Source: Lysinibacillus sp. JNUCC-52 | GTDB taxonomy: Bacteria > Bacillota > Bacilli > Bacillales_A > Planococcaceae | NCBI RefSeq assembly: GCF_015999545.1 | Contig: NZ_CP065546.1 | Location: 3,876,001-3,940,000 of the forward strand | DNA length: 64,000 nt | Direction: 5' to 3' | In this document: piece after piece, positions 53,808 to 62,745 of the stretch | How positions within the stretch are numbered: position 1 is the first letter of the stretch | Layout of the letters: every line of letters starts with the position of its first letter | Made by a program: the position numbers and the translations under genes | Notes under the pieces: model-generated | What the model was told of the DNA's origin: nothing | Seen by the model: only the letters and a program-made list of their open reading frames with translations | The model's database searches: none

Positions 53808-54287
53808 TTAAATATGAAGCAACAAAGTTTTGACAAAATGTTCTAAGCCAACTTGATCTTCAGCGGAAAAGCGATTTTTAATCGGGCTATCTATATCAAG
53901 CACGCCAATCACCTTTTCTTGCTGAATGAGTGGAATAACAATTTCAGATTGGGATGCAGCATCACATGCAATATGCCCAGGAAATGCGTGTACATCATCT
54001 ACAACAAGCGTTTCTTTTTTTGAAACAGCGGATCCGCAAACGCCACGTCCAACTGGAATTCTTACGCAGGCAGGTAAGCCTTGGAATGGACCTAAAACTA
54101 GCTCTTGTTCTTGTAATATGTAAAAGCCAACCCAGTTAATGTCAGGGAGAAATTGATTAAGCAATGCAGAGGCGTTGCTTAAATTAGCAATACGATCTGT
54201 CTCACCAGAAAGTAATGCATCTAATTGCTTTGTTAATGTCTTATATTGATCGACGATGGATCCTTCATAATTAATTTGTGTAAACAT
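53808..54287 (-). CDS. ytsP: GAF-domain free methionine-(R)-sulfoxide reductase YtsP
   Basis: The 159-residue single GAF-domain protein of the fRMsr family reduces free Met-R-sulfoxide. The three conserved cysteines are visible in ACVRIPVGRGVCGSAV and HIACDAASQSEIVIP. NWVGFYIL is the other signature. GGGGTG precedes ATG. It lies 20 bases after hisJ and is probably co-transcribed with it. In Bacillus its neighbour is ytrP, as here. Confidence 0.9.
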   Translation of the reverse strand: MFTQINYEGSIVDQYKTLTKQLDALLSGETDRIANLSNASALLNQFLPDINWVGFYILQEQELVLGPFQGLPACVRIPVGRGVCGSAVSKKETLVVDDVHAFPGHIACDAASQSEIVIPLIQQEKVIGVLDIDSPIKNRFSAEDQVGLEHFVKTLLLHI

Positions 54288-54307
54288 AATAGCACCCCGT
54301 TTAAATG

Positions 54308-55105
54308 TTATATAATTGGAAATAGAGTTTTATAATGCTGATGTAAATCAGCAGCAGTATGTGCATCTGAACCGAAAACGACAGGCAATCCAATCGTTTT
54401 ACTATAATTAATAAAGGCAAATGGTGGATAAGGTTCTTGGCAATGTGTTTTACTTAAACCAGCACTATTTAAATCTAACTCATATCCCTTTTGCTGCATA
54501 GTAGTTAATATTTCCTGAATGCGGACAGTATCATCAATTTTCATATTATGGGCTAGTTGAAACTTATGAACTAGTGTTGGATGTCCGATACGCTTCGGTT
54601 TAAATTGACCTAAATCTGTTTCTATCGATTGTAGGACAGTATCATAATATAAATGATAGACTTGTTCAATAGAACCTACCTTTTTAGCAAAAGCGATAAA
54701 ATTCTCAGCAGAAAAATCGATGCATTCATAGGTGTTTTGCCACTGTAAAAAATGCACTGAAAGAATAGAGTCATCTAAAAAATGCCCATATGTATCAAGG
54801 AATTTACGAGTTTCTTGCTCAAAACCTTGAATATAGTCTATCTCTAAACCAATCCGAATGCGAATATCTTGTGCATACTGCTTTTGAAGTTGCTGTAAAT
54901 CTTCAAAATACGGCAATAAAAAATCTGGTTGCATACCACTATCCTTTTCGGGTGTAGGGTCGCTAAAATTGAAGGGCAATGGTGCATGTTCTGTAAATGT
55001 AATATCCGTAAAGTTTTCAGCAATAGCTTTTTCAATATATTGTGTAAATGAATCAGATGTCCCATGTGGGCAATAGGGGCTATGGATATGGCCGTCTCTT
55101 TTCAT
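54308..55105 (-). CDS. hisJ: histidinol-phosphatase, PHP family (HisJ/HisK)
   Basis: The 265-residue PHP-fold phosphatase performs the histidinol phosphate hydrolysis of histidine synthesis. Metal motifs: MKRDGHIHSPYCPHG (HxH), TFTEHAPLPF (catalytic His), SVHFLQ and VVFGSDAHTAADLH at the C-terminus. AAAGGAGTG precedes ATG. First of the hisJ-ytsP pair; the rest of the his pathway is not nearby, as in B. subtilis. Confidence 0.94.
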   Translation of the reverse strand: MKRDGHIHSPYCPHGTSDSFTQYIEKAIAENFTDITFTEHAPLPFNFSDPTPEKDSGMQPDFLLPYFEDLQQLQKQYAQDIRIRIGLEIDYIQGFEQETRKFLDTYGHFLDDSILSVHFLQWQNTYECIDFSAENFIAFAKKVGSIEQVYHLYYDTVLQSIETDLGQFKPKRIGHPTLVHKFQLAHNMKIDDTVRIQEILTTMQQKGYELDLNSAGLSKTHCQEPYPPFAFINYSKTIGLPVVFGSDAHTAADLHQHYKTLFPII

Positions 55106-55304
55106 ACATATTACACTCCTTTAACTAGTAAAATGATAAATACATATTTATGCTCTATGTTCAATGACACAGGCGGAACTGTCAATATGTAGGTCGTGAA
55201 TACACTTTTCTGAAAATCACTCAAATTTTAGTACAAAAGGCGAAAACATAGTATATAATGAATACAACTAGCCAATTCGTTTATTGTAGAATAGGAGGCT
55301 TACG

Positions 55305-57008
55305 ATGGAGTATATCATCATTCCAATTATCCTACTATTAATATTAGCCATAGTAGGATTAATGATGCGAAGAAAACATACAACAATCATTTCTCAACTT
55401 GAAAATGAAAAATTACAAATACAAAACAATCCCATAAATGAGGAAATTTCCAAAGTTAAATCTTTAAACATGAATGGTGAAACAGAGGAAATGTTTGAAC
55501 GGTGGCGTAATAGTTGGGATGAAGTCATCGATGTACATATGACAAAAATTGATTCGCTTCTATTCGACGCTGAAGATCAAATCAATCGTCTTCGTTTTAA
55601 AAGAGCAACGTTAATAGAACGTGAAATAGAAGATTATATTCTTAAGTGTGAAAAAGATAAAAATAAAATCTTAGAAGAACTTAATGAATTAATTGGCAGC
55701 GAAGAAAAAAACCGTATTGAAATTGAACAGCTAAAAGAATATTATCGTTCAGCACGTAAAACATTGCTTGCGCATCAACACTCATTTGGTGTCGCATTAC
55801 CAGCACTTGAACAAAAATTAGAAGTATTTGTTCAAAAATTTGAAGAATTTGATGTACTCACTAGTGAAGGAAATTATTTGCAGGCACGTGAAATTGTCAT
55901 TAACTTGAATCATGAATCCCAGCAAACATTCGAATACATTAATGACGTTCCTACTATTTTAACGGAACTACAAGTAAAGTTACCAGGTGCGATTCAAGAA
56001 TTGCGCAATGGTCAACGTGAAATGGAAGAGCAATCGTACTATTTGCATCATTTAGAGTTAACAGAAGCGTTGGACAAACTGGAAGTTGAATTTGCAAAGT
56101 TAAAAGAAGAACTTGCGGAGCTGAATATAACAGTTGTCAAACCTCGAGTTGCAGAAATAAATGAAGAAATCGACCATTTTTATGACTTACTTGAAAAAGA
56201 AGTAATTGCTAAAAATTATGTAGACCAGAATTGTGAGCGATTGTTAGGTTCTATTACAAATGTTATAAGCTCAACTCGATTAGTAAGTGATGAAGCAACA
56301 TTCGTTCAGCAAAGTTATCATCTAAATGAAAAAGATGCTGAAATTCCAAAGGCTGCTTTAAAACAATTAGAAGCACTCCAACGTCGCTATGATTTATTGG
56401 CAATACGAGTTGCTGAGGAGAAATCCGCTTATTCAAGTCTACAAGAAGAATTAATCGAAATTAGCGAAGAATTAGAGCGCATTCACGAAGAGCAAGGACA
56501 TTTATCCAATACAATGAAAAAGCTCCGCATTGATGAAAATAAAGCTCGTACACAAGTGGAAAACTTGAAAAAGACGCTTCAAGAAACAGATCGCCTGTTA
56601 AATAAGGCGAATATTCCAGGTATTCCTGAAGAGATGGATGCTCGTTTAGATGAGGCTGCAGAGCATATTTATGTTGTTATGCAAAGTCTTCAAGAAGTTC
56701 CACTCAATATGGGAACAATCCATAATAACTTAAATGCAGCAACTCTTTGCGTTGAGGATGTTCACGCGAAAGCACATGAATTGATTGAGAATGTTATGCT
56801 TATCGAACGTATCATTCAATATGGTAATCGTCATCGTGCAACGAACCCAAAATTAAACGCTCGTTTAAAAGAAGCGGAACAAGCATTCCATCAATACCGT
56901 TATGCGAAGGCTTTAGAAGAAGCTGGAACGGCGGTAGAGGAAATGGAGCCAGGTGCATTAAAACGCATTGAGGCAATTGTTGCGGAAGAGACGCTTACAA
57001 AGTCTTAA
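55305..57008 (+). CDS. ezrA: septation ring formation regulator EzrA
   Basis: The 567-residue protein has one N-terminal membrane segment (about 3-21, IIIPIILLLILAIVGLMM) and the rest is spectrin-like coiled coil in the cytosol, the layout of EzrA. It ends LKRIEAIVAEETL, with NPKLNARLKEAEQAFHQYRY near residues 525-545 matching the conserved QNR-patch region. It inhibits FtsZ ring assembly away from midcell and helps recruit cell-wall enzymes. AGGAGG lies 7 bases before ATG. yttP, found beside ezrA in B. subtilis, is absent here. Confidence 0.94.
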   Translation: MEYIIIPIILLLILAIVGLMMRRKHTTIISQLENEKLQIQNNPINEEISKVKSLNMNGETEEMFERWRNSWDEVIDVHMTKIDSLLFDAEDQINRLRFKRATLIEREIEDYILKCEKDKNKILEELNELIGSEEKNRIEIEQLKEYYRSARKTLLAHQHSFGVALPALEQKLEVFVQKFEEFDVLTSEGNYLQAREIVINLNHESQQTFEYINDVPTILTELQVKLPGAIQELRNGQREMEEQSYYLHHLELTEALDKLEVEFAKLKEELAELNITVVKPRVAEINEEIDHFYDLLEKEVIAKNYVDQNCERLLGSITNVISSTRLVSDEATFVQQSYHLNEKDAEIPKAALKQLEALQRRYDLLAIRVAEEKSAYSSLQEELIEISEELERIHEEQGHLSNTMKKLRIDENKARTQVENLKKTLQETDRLLNKANIPGIPEEMDARLDEAAEHIYVVMQSLQEVPLNMGTIHNNLNAATLCVEDVHAKAHELIENVMLIERIIQYGNRHRATNPKLNARLKEAEQAFHQYRYAKALEEAGTAVEEMEPGALKRIEAIVAEETLTKS

Positions 57009-57034
57009 AAATGAAAATGAATAAACAATAATAC

Positions 57035-57065
57035 AGCCACCTACATATTAGGTGGCTATTTTATT
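57035..57065 (+). terminator. terminator after ezrA
   Basis: AGCCACCTA pairs with TAGGTGGCT (57035-57043, 57049-57057), then ATTTTATTTT. Confidence 0.85.
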
Positions 57066-57248
57066 TTCTATTGTTACATTAGCTTTAGCAATACGTGAGA
57101 TTCTAGTTTACTATTGGTAGTTTATTCAATAAATAGGTCATCAAAAAGAGATGGTAAATGACTAAATTAGAATAATAGTAGTCAATCGCGACAGATTGCG
57201 TTATGATAAATACCGTTAAATCAACGTTTTGAAAGTGTGTGAAAAATA

Positions 57249-58409
57249 ATGAAGGTTAATACAATTTATCTTGATAATAGTGCTACAACAAAGCCTTATA
57301 AAGAAGTAATGCAAACATTTATGGCAGTGAATGAACAGTATTATGCGAACCCTGCGTCAATTCATGCGATGGGTGTAGAATCAAATGAATTATTAATGCG
57401 TGCGCGTGAGCAAGTAGCAGATATTTTGAAGACTGACGCAAAAAATGTGCTATTTACTTCAGGTGGTACCGAATCTAATAACACAGCAATTATTGGTTTA
57501 GCACGAGGTAATACACATAAGGGTAAACATATTTTAACTACGGAAATTGAGCATCCTTCTGTGTTAGAATCGGTCAAACAGCTAGAAAAAGAAGGCTTTG
57601 AAATCGAGTATTTACGTGTCAATGCACAAGGCGTAATTTCATTAGATGAGCTAAAGGCAAAAATACGCAAAGATACTATTTTGGTGAGTATGATGCATGT
57701 AAATAATGAAATGGGAGCAATTCAACCTATTTTTGAAGCTGCTACAATTGTTCATGCAGAAAGTCGAGCGGCATTTCATGTTGATGCAGTACAAAGCTTC
57801 GGTAAATTACCTTTAACTTTTAAAGGTGAGGAAGGTCCTGATTGTATTACAATCTCTGGGCATAAAATTCATGGCTTTAAAGGCTCAGGTGTCTTAGCAT
57901 TCCAAAAAAAAATGCAATGGCAACCATATGCATTAGGTGGAGGACAGGAATTTGGCTTGCGTAGTGGTACAGTTGCTGTTCCACAAGCGGTAGCGCTGTC
58001 GAAAGCGGCTCGTATTGCAGTTGAAACAATGAATGAACGCCAAGAGAAATATCGTAATTGGCAACGGGAAATTCGGGCGGAGCTAGAGCAATTTGGTGAT
58101 GTTGTGCATATTTTATCTACTCCAGAATGTGCGGCTCATATTTTATCATTTAGTGTTCGTGATTTAAAAGGTGAGGTACTGATAAATGCCTTACAAAAAT
58201 ATGGTGTCATTGTATCGACATCAAGTGCTTGTTCGTCAAAGCAAACAAAAACAAGTCATGTTGTAGAAGCATTAAATATTGATGAACACTTTAAAAAGGG
58301 TGTTATTCGTGTTAGCTTTGGCGCACATGTAACTTCTGAAGACATCGCACAATTTATACAAGTTATTAAAAAAGTAATGATGGAACTAAAAGGAGAACTT
58401 TTATTATGA
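57249..58409 (+). CDS. iscS: cysteine desulfurase (NifZ/IscS type), partner of ThiI
   Basis: The 386-residue PLP enzyme removes sulfur from cysteine as a persulfide. MKVNTIYLDNSATTKP is the N-terminus, FTSGGTESNNTAIIG binds PLP, the PLP lysine is in ISGHKIHGFKG, and the catalytic Cys is in STSSACSSKQ. Orthologue of B. subtilis NifZ, which passes sulfur to ThiI for 4-thiouridine in tRNA. The ribosome binding site is poor. It overlaps thiI by 4 bases (ATGA). Confidence 0.94.
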   Translation: MKVNTIYLDNSATTKPYKEVMQTFMAVNEQYYANPASIHAMGVESNELLMRAREQVADILKTDAKNVLFTSGGTESNNTAIIGLARGNTHKGKHILTTEIEHPSVLESVKQLEKEGFEIEYLRVNAQGVISLDELKAKIRKDTILVSMMHVNNEMGAIQPIFEAATIVHAESRAAFHVDAVQSFGKLPLTFKGEEGPDCITISGHKIHGFKGSGVLAFQKKMQWQPYALGGGQEFGLRSGTVAVPQAVALSKAARIAVETMNERQEKYRNWQREIRAELEQFGDVVHILSTPECAAHILSFSVRDLKGEVLINALQKYGVIVSTSSACSSKQTKTSHVVEALNIDEHFKKGVIRVSFGAHVTSEDIAQFIQVIKKVMMELKGELLL

Positions 58410-59614
58410 TTTGGAAAGAAATATTAATTCGTTATGGCGAACTTTCTACAAAAGGACGTAACAAAATGGATTTTATCCGTCGTTTACGTGAAAATATTCG
58501 CTATGCATTTGCAGATTTAGGGCATTTACACATTCGTACAGAACGTGATCGTATGTTTATTGCTATTCAAGACGAGGCACAAATGAATGTTTTATTAGCA
58601 GGATTACCAAAAATATTTGGGATTCAATCATTTAGTCCAGTAGCTGCTTGTGACAAAGATATGGATGCCATGAAACAACTTGCGATTACGATTATGGATA
58701 CATTTAAACATGAACAATTAACTTTTAAAGTTGAAGTTAAACGTACAGATAAAACATTCCCGTTAGATTCTCACAGTATACAGCGTGAAATTGGTGGACA
58801 TGTTTTACCTCAATATCAAAACTTATCAGTAAAAGTGAAACATCCTGATGTAGAGCTACGTGTGGAAGTTCGCCACGATTCAACTTACATGATGGCGCAA
58901 GTGATTCCTGGCGCAGGTGGAATGCCAGTTGGCTCTAACGGAAAATCTTTATTAATGCTTTCAGGTGGAATTGATAGTCCTGTTGCAGGTTATTTAATGA
59001 TGAAACGTGGTGTACGTCTAGAAGCAATTCATTTCTTTAGCCCACCATATACAAGCCAAAATTCATTGGAAAAAGTAAAAGTGCTAGCAAATGAGCTAAC
59101 AAAATTCGGTGCAAGTATTCGATTACATGTAATTCCGTTTACAGAAATTCAAGTGCTTATTAAAGAAAAAGTGCCGTCAAATGTGTCAATGACTACAACG
59201 CGTCGTATGATGTTAAAAGTTGCAGATAAAGTACGTGAAGAAATTAATGCACTTGCTATTGTCACAGGGGAAAGTCTTGGCCAAGTAGCAAGTCAGACGC
59301 TTGAAAGCTTAACAGCTATTAACGCAGTTACGAATACACCAATTTTGCGTCCTCTTATATCGAGTGATAAATTAGACATTATTGAAATTGCGGAGAAAAT
59401 CGGCACATATGAAACGTCAATTCAGCCATTTGAAGATTGTTGTACGATCTTCACGCCTGCTAGTCCGAAAACGAAACCAAAGCTTGAAAAAGTAGAGCAT
59501 TATGAAAGCTTTTCTGATTTCGATGACCTAATTGAGCGTGCTGTAAAAAACCGTGAAGTGTACATTTTCCCGAAAAAAGAACAGCCTACAGATAAATTTG
59601 CAGATTTATTATAA
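58406..59614 (+). CDS. thiI: tRNA 4-thiouridine synthetase ThiI
   Basis: The 402-residue protein has an N-terminal ferredoxin-like/THUMP region (about 1-165) and a PP-loop ATPase with SGGIDSPVAGYLMMKRG (from S186). As in other Bacilli it lacks the C-terminal rhodanese domain of E. coli ThiI, which is why it needs a dedicated desulfurase; EDCCTIFTPASPKTKP near the C-terminus carries the remaining conserved Cys. AAAGGAGAA precedes ATG. Last gene of iscS-thiI, closed by a strong terminator. Confidence 0.95.
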   Translation: MIWKEILIRYGELSTKGRNKMDFIRRLRENIRYAFADLGHLHIRTERDRMFIAIQDEAQMNVLLAGLPKIFGIQSFSPVAACDKDMDAMKQLAITIMDTFKHEQLTFKVEVKRTDKTFPLDSHSIQREIGGHVLPQYQNLSVKVKHPDVELRVEVRHDSTYMMAQVIPGAGGMPVGSNGKSLLMLSGGIDSPVAGYLMMKRGVRLEAIHFFSPPYTSQNSLEKVKVLANELTKFGASIRLHVIPFTEIQVLIKEKVPSNVSMTTTRRMMLKVADKVREEINALAIVTGESLGQVASQTLESLTAINAVTNTPILRPLISSDKLDIIEIAEKIGTYETSIQPFEDCCTIFTPASPKTKPKLEKVEHYESFSDFDDLIERAVKNREVYIFPKKEQPTDKFADLL

Positions 59615-59686
59615 AAAAATTACGTGCGTAACAAATAAATTCGTTATTGTTTTTCGTTTATTTAAAAACGCCATTTAATAAGAAGG

Positions 59687-59723
59687 AAACCGTCTCAAAA
59701 ATGTATTTGGGACGGTTTTTTTT
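59687..59723 (+). terminator. rho-independent terminator after thiI
   Basis: AACCGTCTCAAA pairs with TTTGGGACGGTT (one T-G), followed by TTTTTT. Confidence 0.92.
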
Positions 59724-59775
59724 AATATTTACTAGCTTATTTCCTTTAGAGTTACATTTTACCTTTAATTTTTTC

Positions 59776-59804
59776 GTATTAAAAAACAAATATCGCACAT
59801 TCTA
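59776..59804 (+). promoter_or_regulatory. sigma-G/F-type promoter of the ssp gene
   Basis: GTATT (59776-59780), 17-bp spacer, CATTCTA (59798-59804), which fits the forespore -10 CATNNTA. It lies 24 bases before the ATG, with the ribosome binding site AAGGAGGTG between. Confidence 0.65.
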
Positions 59805-59828
59805 TATTCACAAGGAGGTGAGACAGAC

Positions 59829-60041
59829 ATGACAAACAACAATGGTAGTTCAAACAAGCTTGCAGTACCTGGTGTACAACAAGCACTTGATCAAATGAAA
59901 TACGAAATTGCACAAGAATTTGGTGTTCAATTAGGAGCTGATGCTTCAGCTCGTGCTAACGGTTCCGTTGGTGGTGAAATCACTAAACGTCTTGTACAAA
60001 TGGCAGAATCTCAATTAAAAGGTATGCCAAAAAACCAATAA
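59829..60041 (+). CDS. alpha/beta-type small acid-soluble spore protein
   Basis: The 70-residue DNA-binding spore protein coats and protects forespore DNA. Family blocks: [23 protein letters not shown], containing the GPR-protease region, and [27 protein letters not shown] precedes ATG with 8-9 bases spacing. Position after thiI matches B. subtilis sspA. Its presence shows the organism makes endospores. Product is certain; which Ssp number it should carry is not. Confidence 0.95.
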   Translation: MTNNNGSSNKLAVPGVQQALDQMKYEIAQEFGVQLGADASARANGSVGGEITKRLVQMAESQLKGMPKNQ

Positions 60042-60067
60042 TTGCAGAATAAGCAATTATTGAACTT

Positions 60068-60105
60068 AAAACCAGTGACCGTAAAAGGCACTGGTTTTAG
60101 TTTGT
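60068..60105 (+). terminator. terminator after the ssp gene
   Basis: Perfect 10-bp stem AAAACCAGTG / CACTGGTTTT with an imperfect T tail (AGTTTGTTT). Confidence 0.8.
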
Positions 60106-60162
60106 TTAAATTTAGTTTTTTTATGCCATGACTTCTTGTATACATACGTGCAACAATGCAAA

Positions 60163-60795
60163 TTACAAAGACGATGATTTGAATGTTGAAACTGTTTTTT
60201 GAATATCATTGCTTTCGCAAATAGCTGAAATAACCGCTACGCCATCTGCACCTGCTTTAAAAACAGCAAGTGCATTGTTGCAGTCGATGCCACCAATTGC
60301 GACGATCGGCAATTGCGGATACATGTTTCTTGCTTGTTGTAAAAACTCAGTTCCACTAGGTGGTTTTGCATCGCTTTTGGACGTCGTTGCATAAATAGGA
60401 CCAATCCCTACATAATCCGCTCCATATGTTAAAGCAATTTGTAATTCAGTGGCTGTATGAACCGAAACACCAAGAATCATTTGTCCAATTTTTTGTCGCA
60501 CTAGTGAGATGGGATGGTCGTCTTGACCAATGTGAAGGCCATCTGCCTTAAGCTTTAGAGCAAGGTCGATATCATCATTCACAATAAAGGGAACGTTGTA
60601 TTTTCTGCATAGGTTTTGACATTGACGTGCAAATTGTTCATAGTGCTCATTCGTCAATGCTTGTTGTCCTTTTTCACGAAACTGAAACATCGTAATGCCT
60701 GCTTGCAATGCGGATTCAAGTATTTCTAAAGGTTGTCTATTTTTTACGTTCGCTGTGCCCATTATAAAATAAAGCTGTAAATCACTACGTTTCAT
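60163..60795 (-). CDS. thiE: thiamine-phosphate synthase ThiE
   Basis: The 210-residue TIM-barrel enzyme joins HMP-PP and HET-P to thiamine phosphate. MFQFREKG, FIVNDDIDLALKLKADGLHIGQDD, GVSVHTATELQIA, YVGIGPIYATTSKSD and VAIGGIDCNN are the expected active-site blocks. The start overlaps thiD by 11 bases, so translation is coupled. Last gene of thiM-thiD-thiE. Confidence 0.95.
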   Translation of the reverse strand: MKRSDLQLYFIMGTANVKNRQPLEILESALQAGITMFQFREKGQQALTNEHYEQFARQCQNLCRKYNVPFIVNDDIDLALKLKADGLHIGQDDHPISLVRQKIGQMILGVSVHTATELQIALTYGADYVGIGPIYATTSKSDAKPPSGTEFLQQARNMYPQLPIVAIGGIDCNNALAVFKAGADGVAVISAICESNDIQKTVSTFKSSSL

Positions 60796-61609
60796 GAATG
60801 GTTACCTCACAAGTATCGAGAAATTTTTTGTAAGCAAAATGATTTGTCGGCCCATTGCCATTGCCAATCAATAAATCATGGCTAATGGCTAGCTGAATAA
60901 ACTTTTTCGCTTCAATAATCGCTTGTTTTAAAGGCATTTTCTGACCGATAAAAGCGGTTAATGCAGCAGAAAATGTACATCCCGTTCCATGTGTATTTTT
61001 CGTTGCGATTCGAGTAGATTGCATAGAAAATGTTTTACCATCATTGAAGAATACATAATCTGTTGCAAAGTTATCATCCTGTAGATGACCACCTTTAATA
61101 ATGACACATTGAACACCTAGCTTTAATAATGACTGTGCAGCTTGTTGGATGTCTGATAAATTGTGTATTTTGCTTGCTGTAAGCGTCTCCGCTTCAGGGA
61201 TGTTAGGTGTGACGATTGTAGCAAGCGGTAATAGAGCGTTTTTTAACGCCTCAACTGCTTCTTGCTGTAATAAGTTTTCGCCACCTTTGGCGATCATTAC
61301 AGGATCAACGATAAGTGGAATATTTAAATTAGACATAGCTCCTGCAATAGTATGAATTATATCTGAGGAGAAAAGCATGCCTGTTTTTATTGCACTAATT
61401 GAAAAATCCTCAAGCAGTGAATGAAATTGTTTATTTACAAAAGCTTGATCAATTGGAAGCACCCCGCTCACACCTAAAGTATTTTGTGCTGTTAAAGCGG
61501 TAATAACGGATGTCCCGAATACATTTAATTCTTGGAAAGTTTTTAAATCAGCTTGAATACCAGCTCCACCACCGCTATCTGAGCCAGCTATTGTCGTCAC
61601 AATATGCAT
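60785..61609 (-). CDS. thiD: hydroxymethylpyrimidine (phosphate) kinase ThiD
   Basis: The 274-residue ribokinase-fold kinase phosphorylates HMP and HMP-P. TTIAGSDSGGGAGIQADLKTFQEL is the classical N-terminus, IVDPVMIAKGG and KNTHGTGCTFSAALTAFIGQ hold the ATP/anion-hole and catalytic residues. ATG overlaps the thiM stop by one base. Middle gene of the thiamine salvage operon. Confidence 0.95.
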   Translation of the reverse strand: MHIVTTIAGSDSGGGAGIQADLKTFQELNVFGTSVITALTAQNTLGVSGVLPIDQAFVNKQFHSLLEDFSISAIKTGMLFSSDIIHTIAGAMSNLNIPLIVDPVMIAKGGENLLQQEAVEALKNALLPLATIVTPNIPEAETLTASKIHNLSDIQQAAQSLLKLGVQCVIIKGGHLQDDNFATDYVFFNDGKTFSMQSTRIATKNTHGTGCTFSAALTAFIGQKMPLKQAIIEAKKFIQLAISHDLLIGNGNGPTNHFAYKKFLDTCEVTIHET

Positions 61610-62364
61610 TATTTTTCACCGTCCTTCGATAAACGGTGAAGCTCATTTAAGACGGACACTGCGAAATCACCATTATATGGCGCACAAGAAGCGGCATGTT
61701 CAGCAACTTTTTTATAGCTCGTTAATGTATGGCACAACTGAGTAAATGGCTCATTACCTGCCATATAAGCTGCACAGCAAATAGCACTTAACAAACAACC
61801 CGTCCCTGTAACTTCTGTCATGCGAGCGTTTCCACCAATAATCCATTTAGAATGCTCACCATCAGTAATAAAATCTTTTTCACCAGTTACAATGACAATG
61901 CACTTATATTTTTTAGAAATCTCTTGTGCTTTATCTTCAACAGATATGGAGCCGCTGCCACTATCCACACCTTTTTGTTGCCAATGAACATTAGCAATCG
62001 TGGCAAGTTCACCGATATTGCAACGAATAACAGCAAAGTGAACCGCTTCTAATAATTGCTGTACCGTTTGTTTTCGTAAAGTTGTTGCCCCAACACCAAC
62101 AGGGTCCAAAATCACAGGTATACCTAGCGCGTTTGCTTTTTTGCCAGCAAGGAACATCGATTGTTTTGTACGGGTAGTAAGCGTGCCAATATTAATTAAT
62201 AAGGCTGATGCAATCGATACCATTTCTTCAACTTCGGTTGATTCATCGGCCATGACAGGTGAAGCACCAATTGCTAATAAGCCATTTGCTTGGAAATTGG
62301 CAACTACATAATTGGTAATACAGTGAATCAATGGCTGTCTTTTACGAATAGTTTGAAAAATCAT
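61609..62364 (-). CDS. thiM: hydroxyethylthiazole kinase ThiM
   Basis: The 251-residue kinase salvages thiazole alcohol to HET-P. PLIHCITNYVVANFQANGLLAIGASPVMAD, VILDPVGVGAT and EVTGTGCLLSA are diagnostic. ATG 62364 (MIFQTIRKRQPLIHCITNYV) with AAGGAGG upstream is chosen; the longer frame to 62448 runs back through the riboswitch terminator. First gene of thiM-thiD-thiE. With no thiC or thiG here, the operon fits salvage plus the joining step. Confidence 0.94.
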   Translation of the reverse strand: MIFQTIRKRQPLIHCITNYVVANFQANGLLAIGASPVMADESTEVEEMVSIASALLINIGTLTTRTKQSMFLAGKKANALGIPVILDPVGVGATTLRKQTVQQLLEAVHFAVIRCNIGELATIANVHWQQKGVDSGSGSISVEDKAQEISKKYKCIVIVTGEKDFITDGEHSKWIIGGNARMTEVTGTGCLLSAICCAAYMAGNEPFTQLCHTLTSYKKVAEHAASCAPYNGDFAVSVLNELHRLSKDGEK

Positions 62365-62397
62365 CGTAGTCCTCCTTTTTTGGATGGACGTAAGCAT

Positions 62398-62443
62398 GCA
62401 AAAAAGCTCTTTTTCGTGCGAAGTGTACACGTAAAAAGAGCTT
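62398..62443 (-). terminator. regulated terminator of the TPP riboswitch
   Basis: On the minus strand AAGCTCTTTTTACGTG pairs with CACGAAAAAGAGCTT, then TTTT. It lies between the riboswitch and thiM and is the likely off switch. Confidence 0.88.
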
Positions 62444-62463
62444 ATCATCAGTAATAAGATGTG

Positions 62464-62545
62464 TGTTGCTCCCTACGTCAGTATTAACTAACAGGTTCAA
62501 AGGGTCAGGTTTTACCTTCTCAACTCGTTATGAGTCCCCCTGCAA
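62464..62545 (-). promoter_or_regulatory. TPP riboswitch (THI element) of thiMDE
   Basis: Read on the minus strand: GGGGGACTCAT, then GAGTTGAGAAGG (the CUGAGA core in a variant), ACCTGACCCTTTGAACCTG and ACGTAGGGAGCAA. These are the ordered conserved blocks of the thiamine pyrophosphate aptamer. Bound TPP should favour the downstream terminator. Confidence 0.93.
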
Positions 62546-62648
62546 TCATGAATTTTTTAGTTGTCCAAAATGTAACATACCTATTCTCAGTATTCAATAG
62601 CATTTTATCATTATCTGGAAAGCAGTGACTGATGCCATATAATAAACC

Positions 62649-62662
62649 ATGATAATTGTCAT
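62649..62662. promoter_or_regulatory. possible operator upstream of the ytcI-like gene
   Basis: ATGATAATTGTCAT is a near-palindrome 27 bases upstream of the -35. It vaguely recalls Fur-type sites but is too short to assign. Confidence 0.25.
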
Positions 62663-62688
62663 GACTTTGTGAAAATAAGGTCCATCCA

Positions 62689-62718
62689 TTGAAAATCATA
62701 AAAAATGAGTTTTATAAT
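62689..62718 (+). promoter_or_regulatory. sigma-A promoter of the ytcI-like gene
   Basis: TTGAAA (62689-62694), 18-bp spacer, TATAAT (62713-62718), 27 bases before the ATG. Confidence 0.75.
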
Positions 62719-62745
62719 AAACCTAGCAATAAGGAGGCAGTTATT

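Noticed and set aside
62365..62448. N-terminal extension of ThiM
   Set aside because: It would be encoded by the riboswitch terminator; ATG 62364 has AAGGAGG and the family N-terminus.
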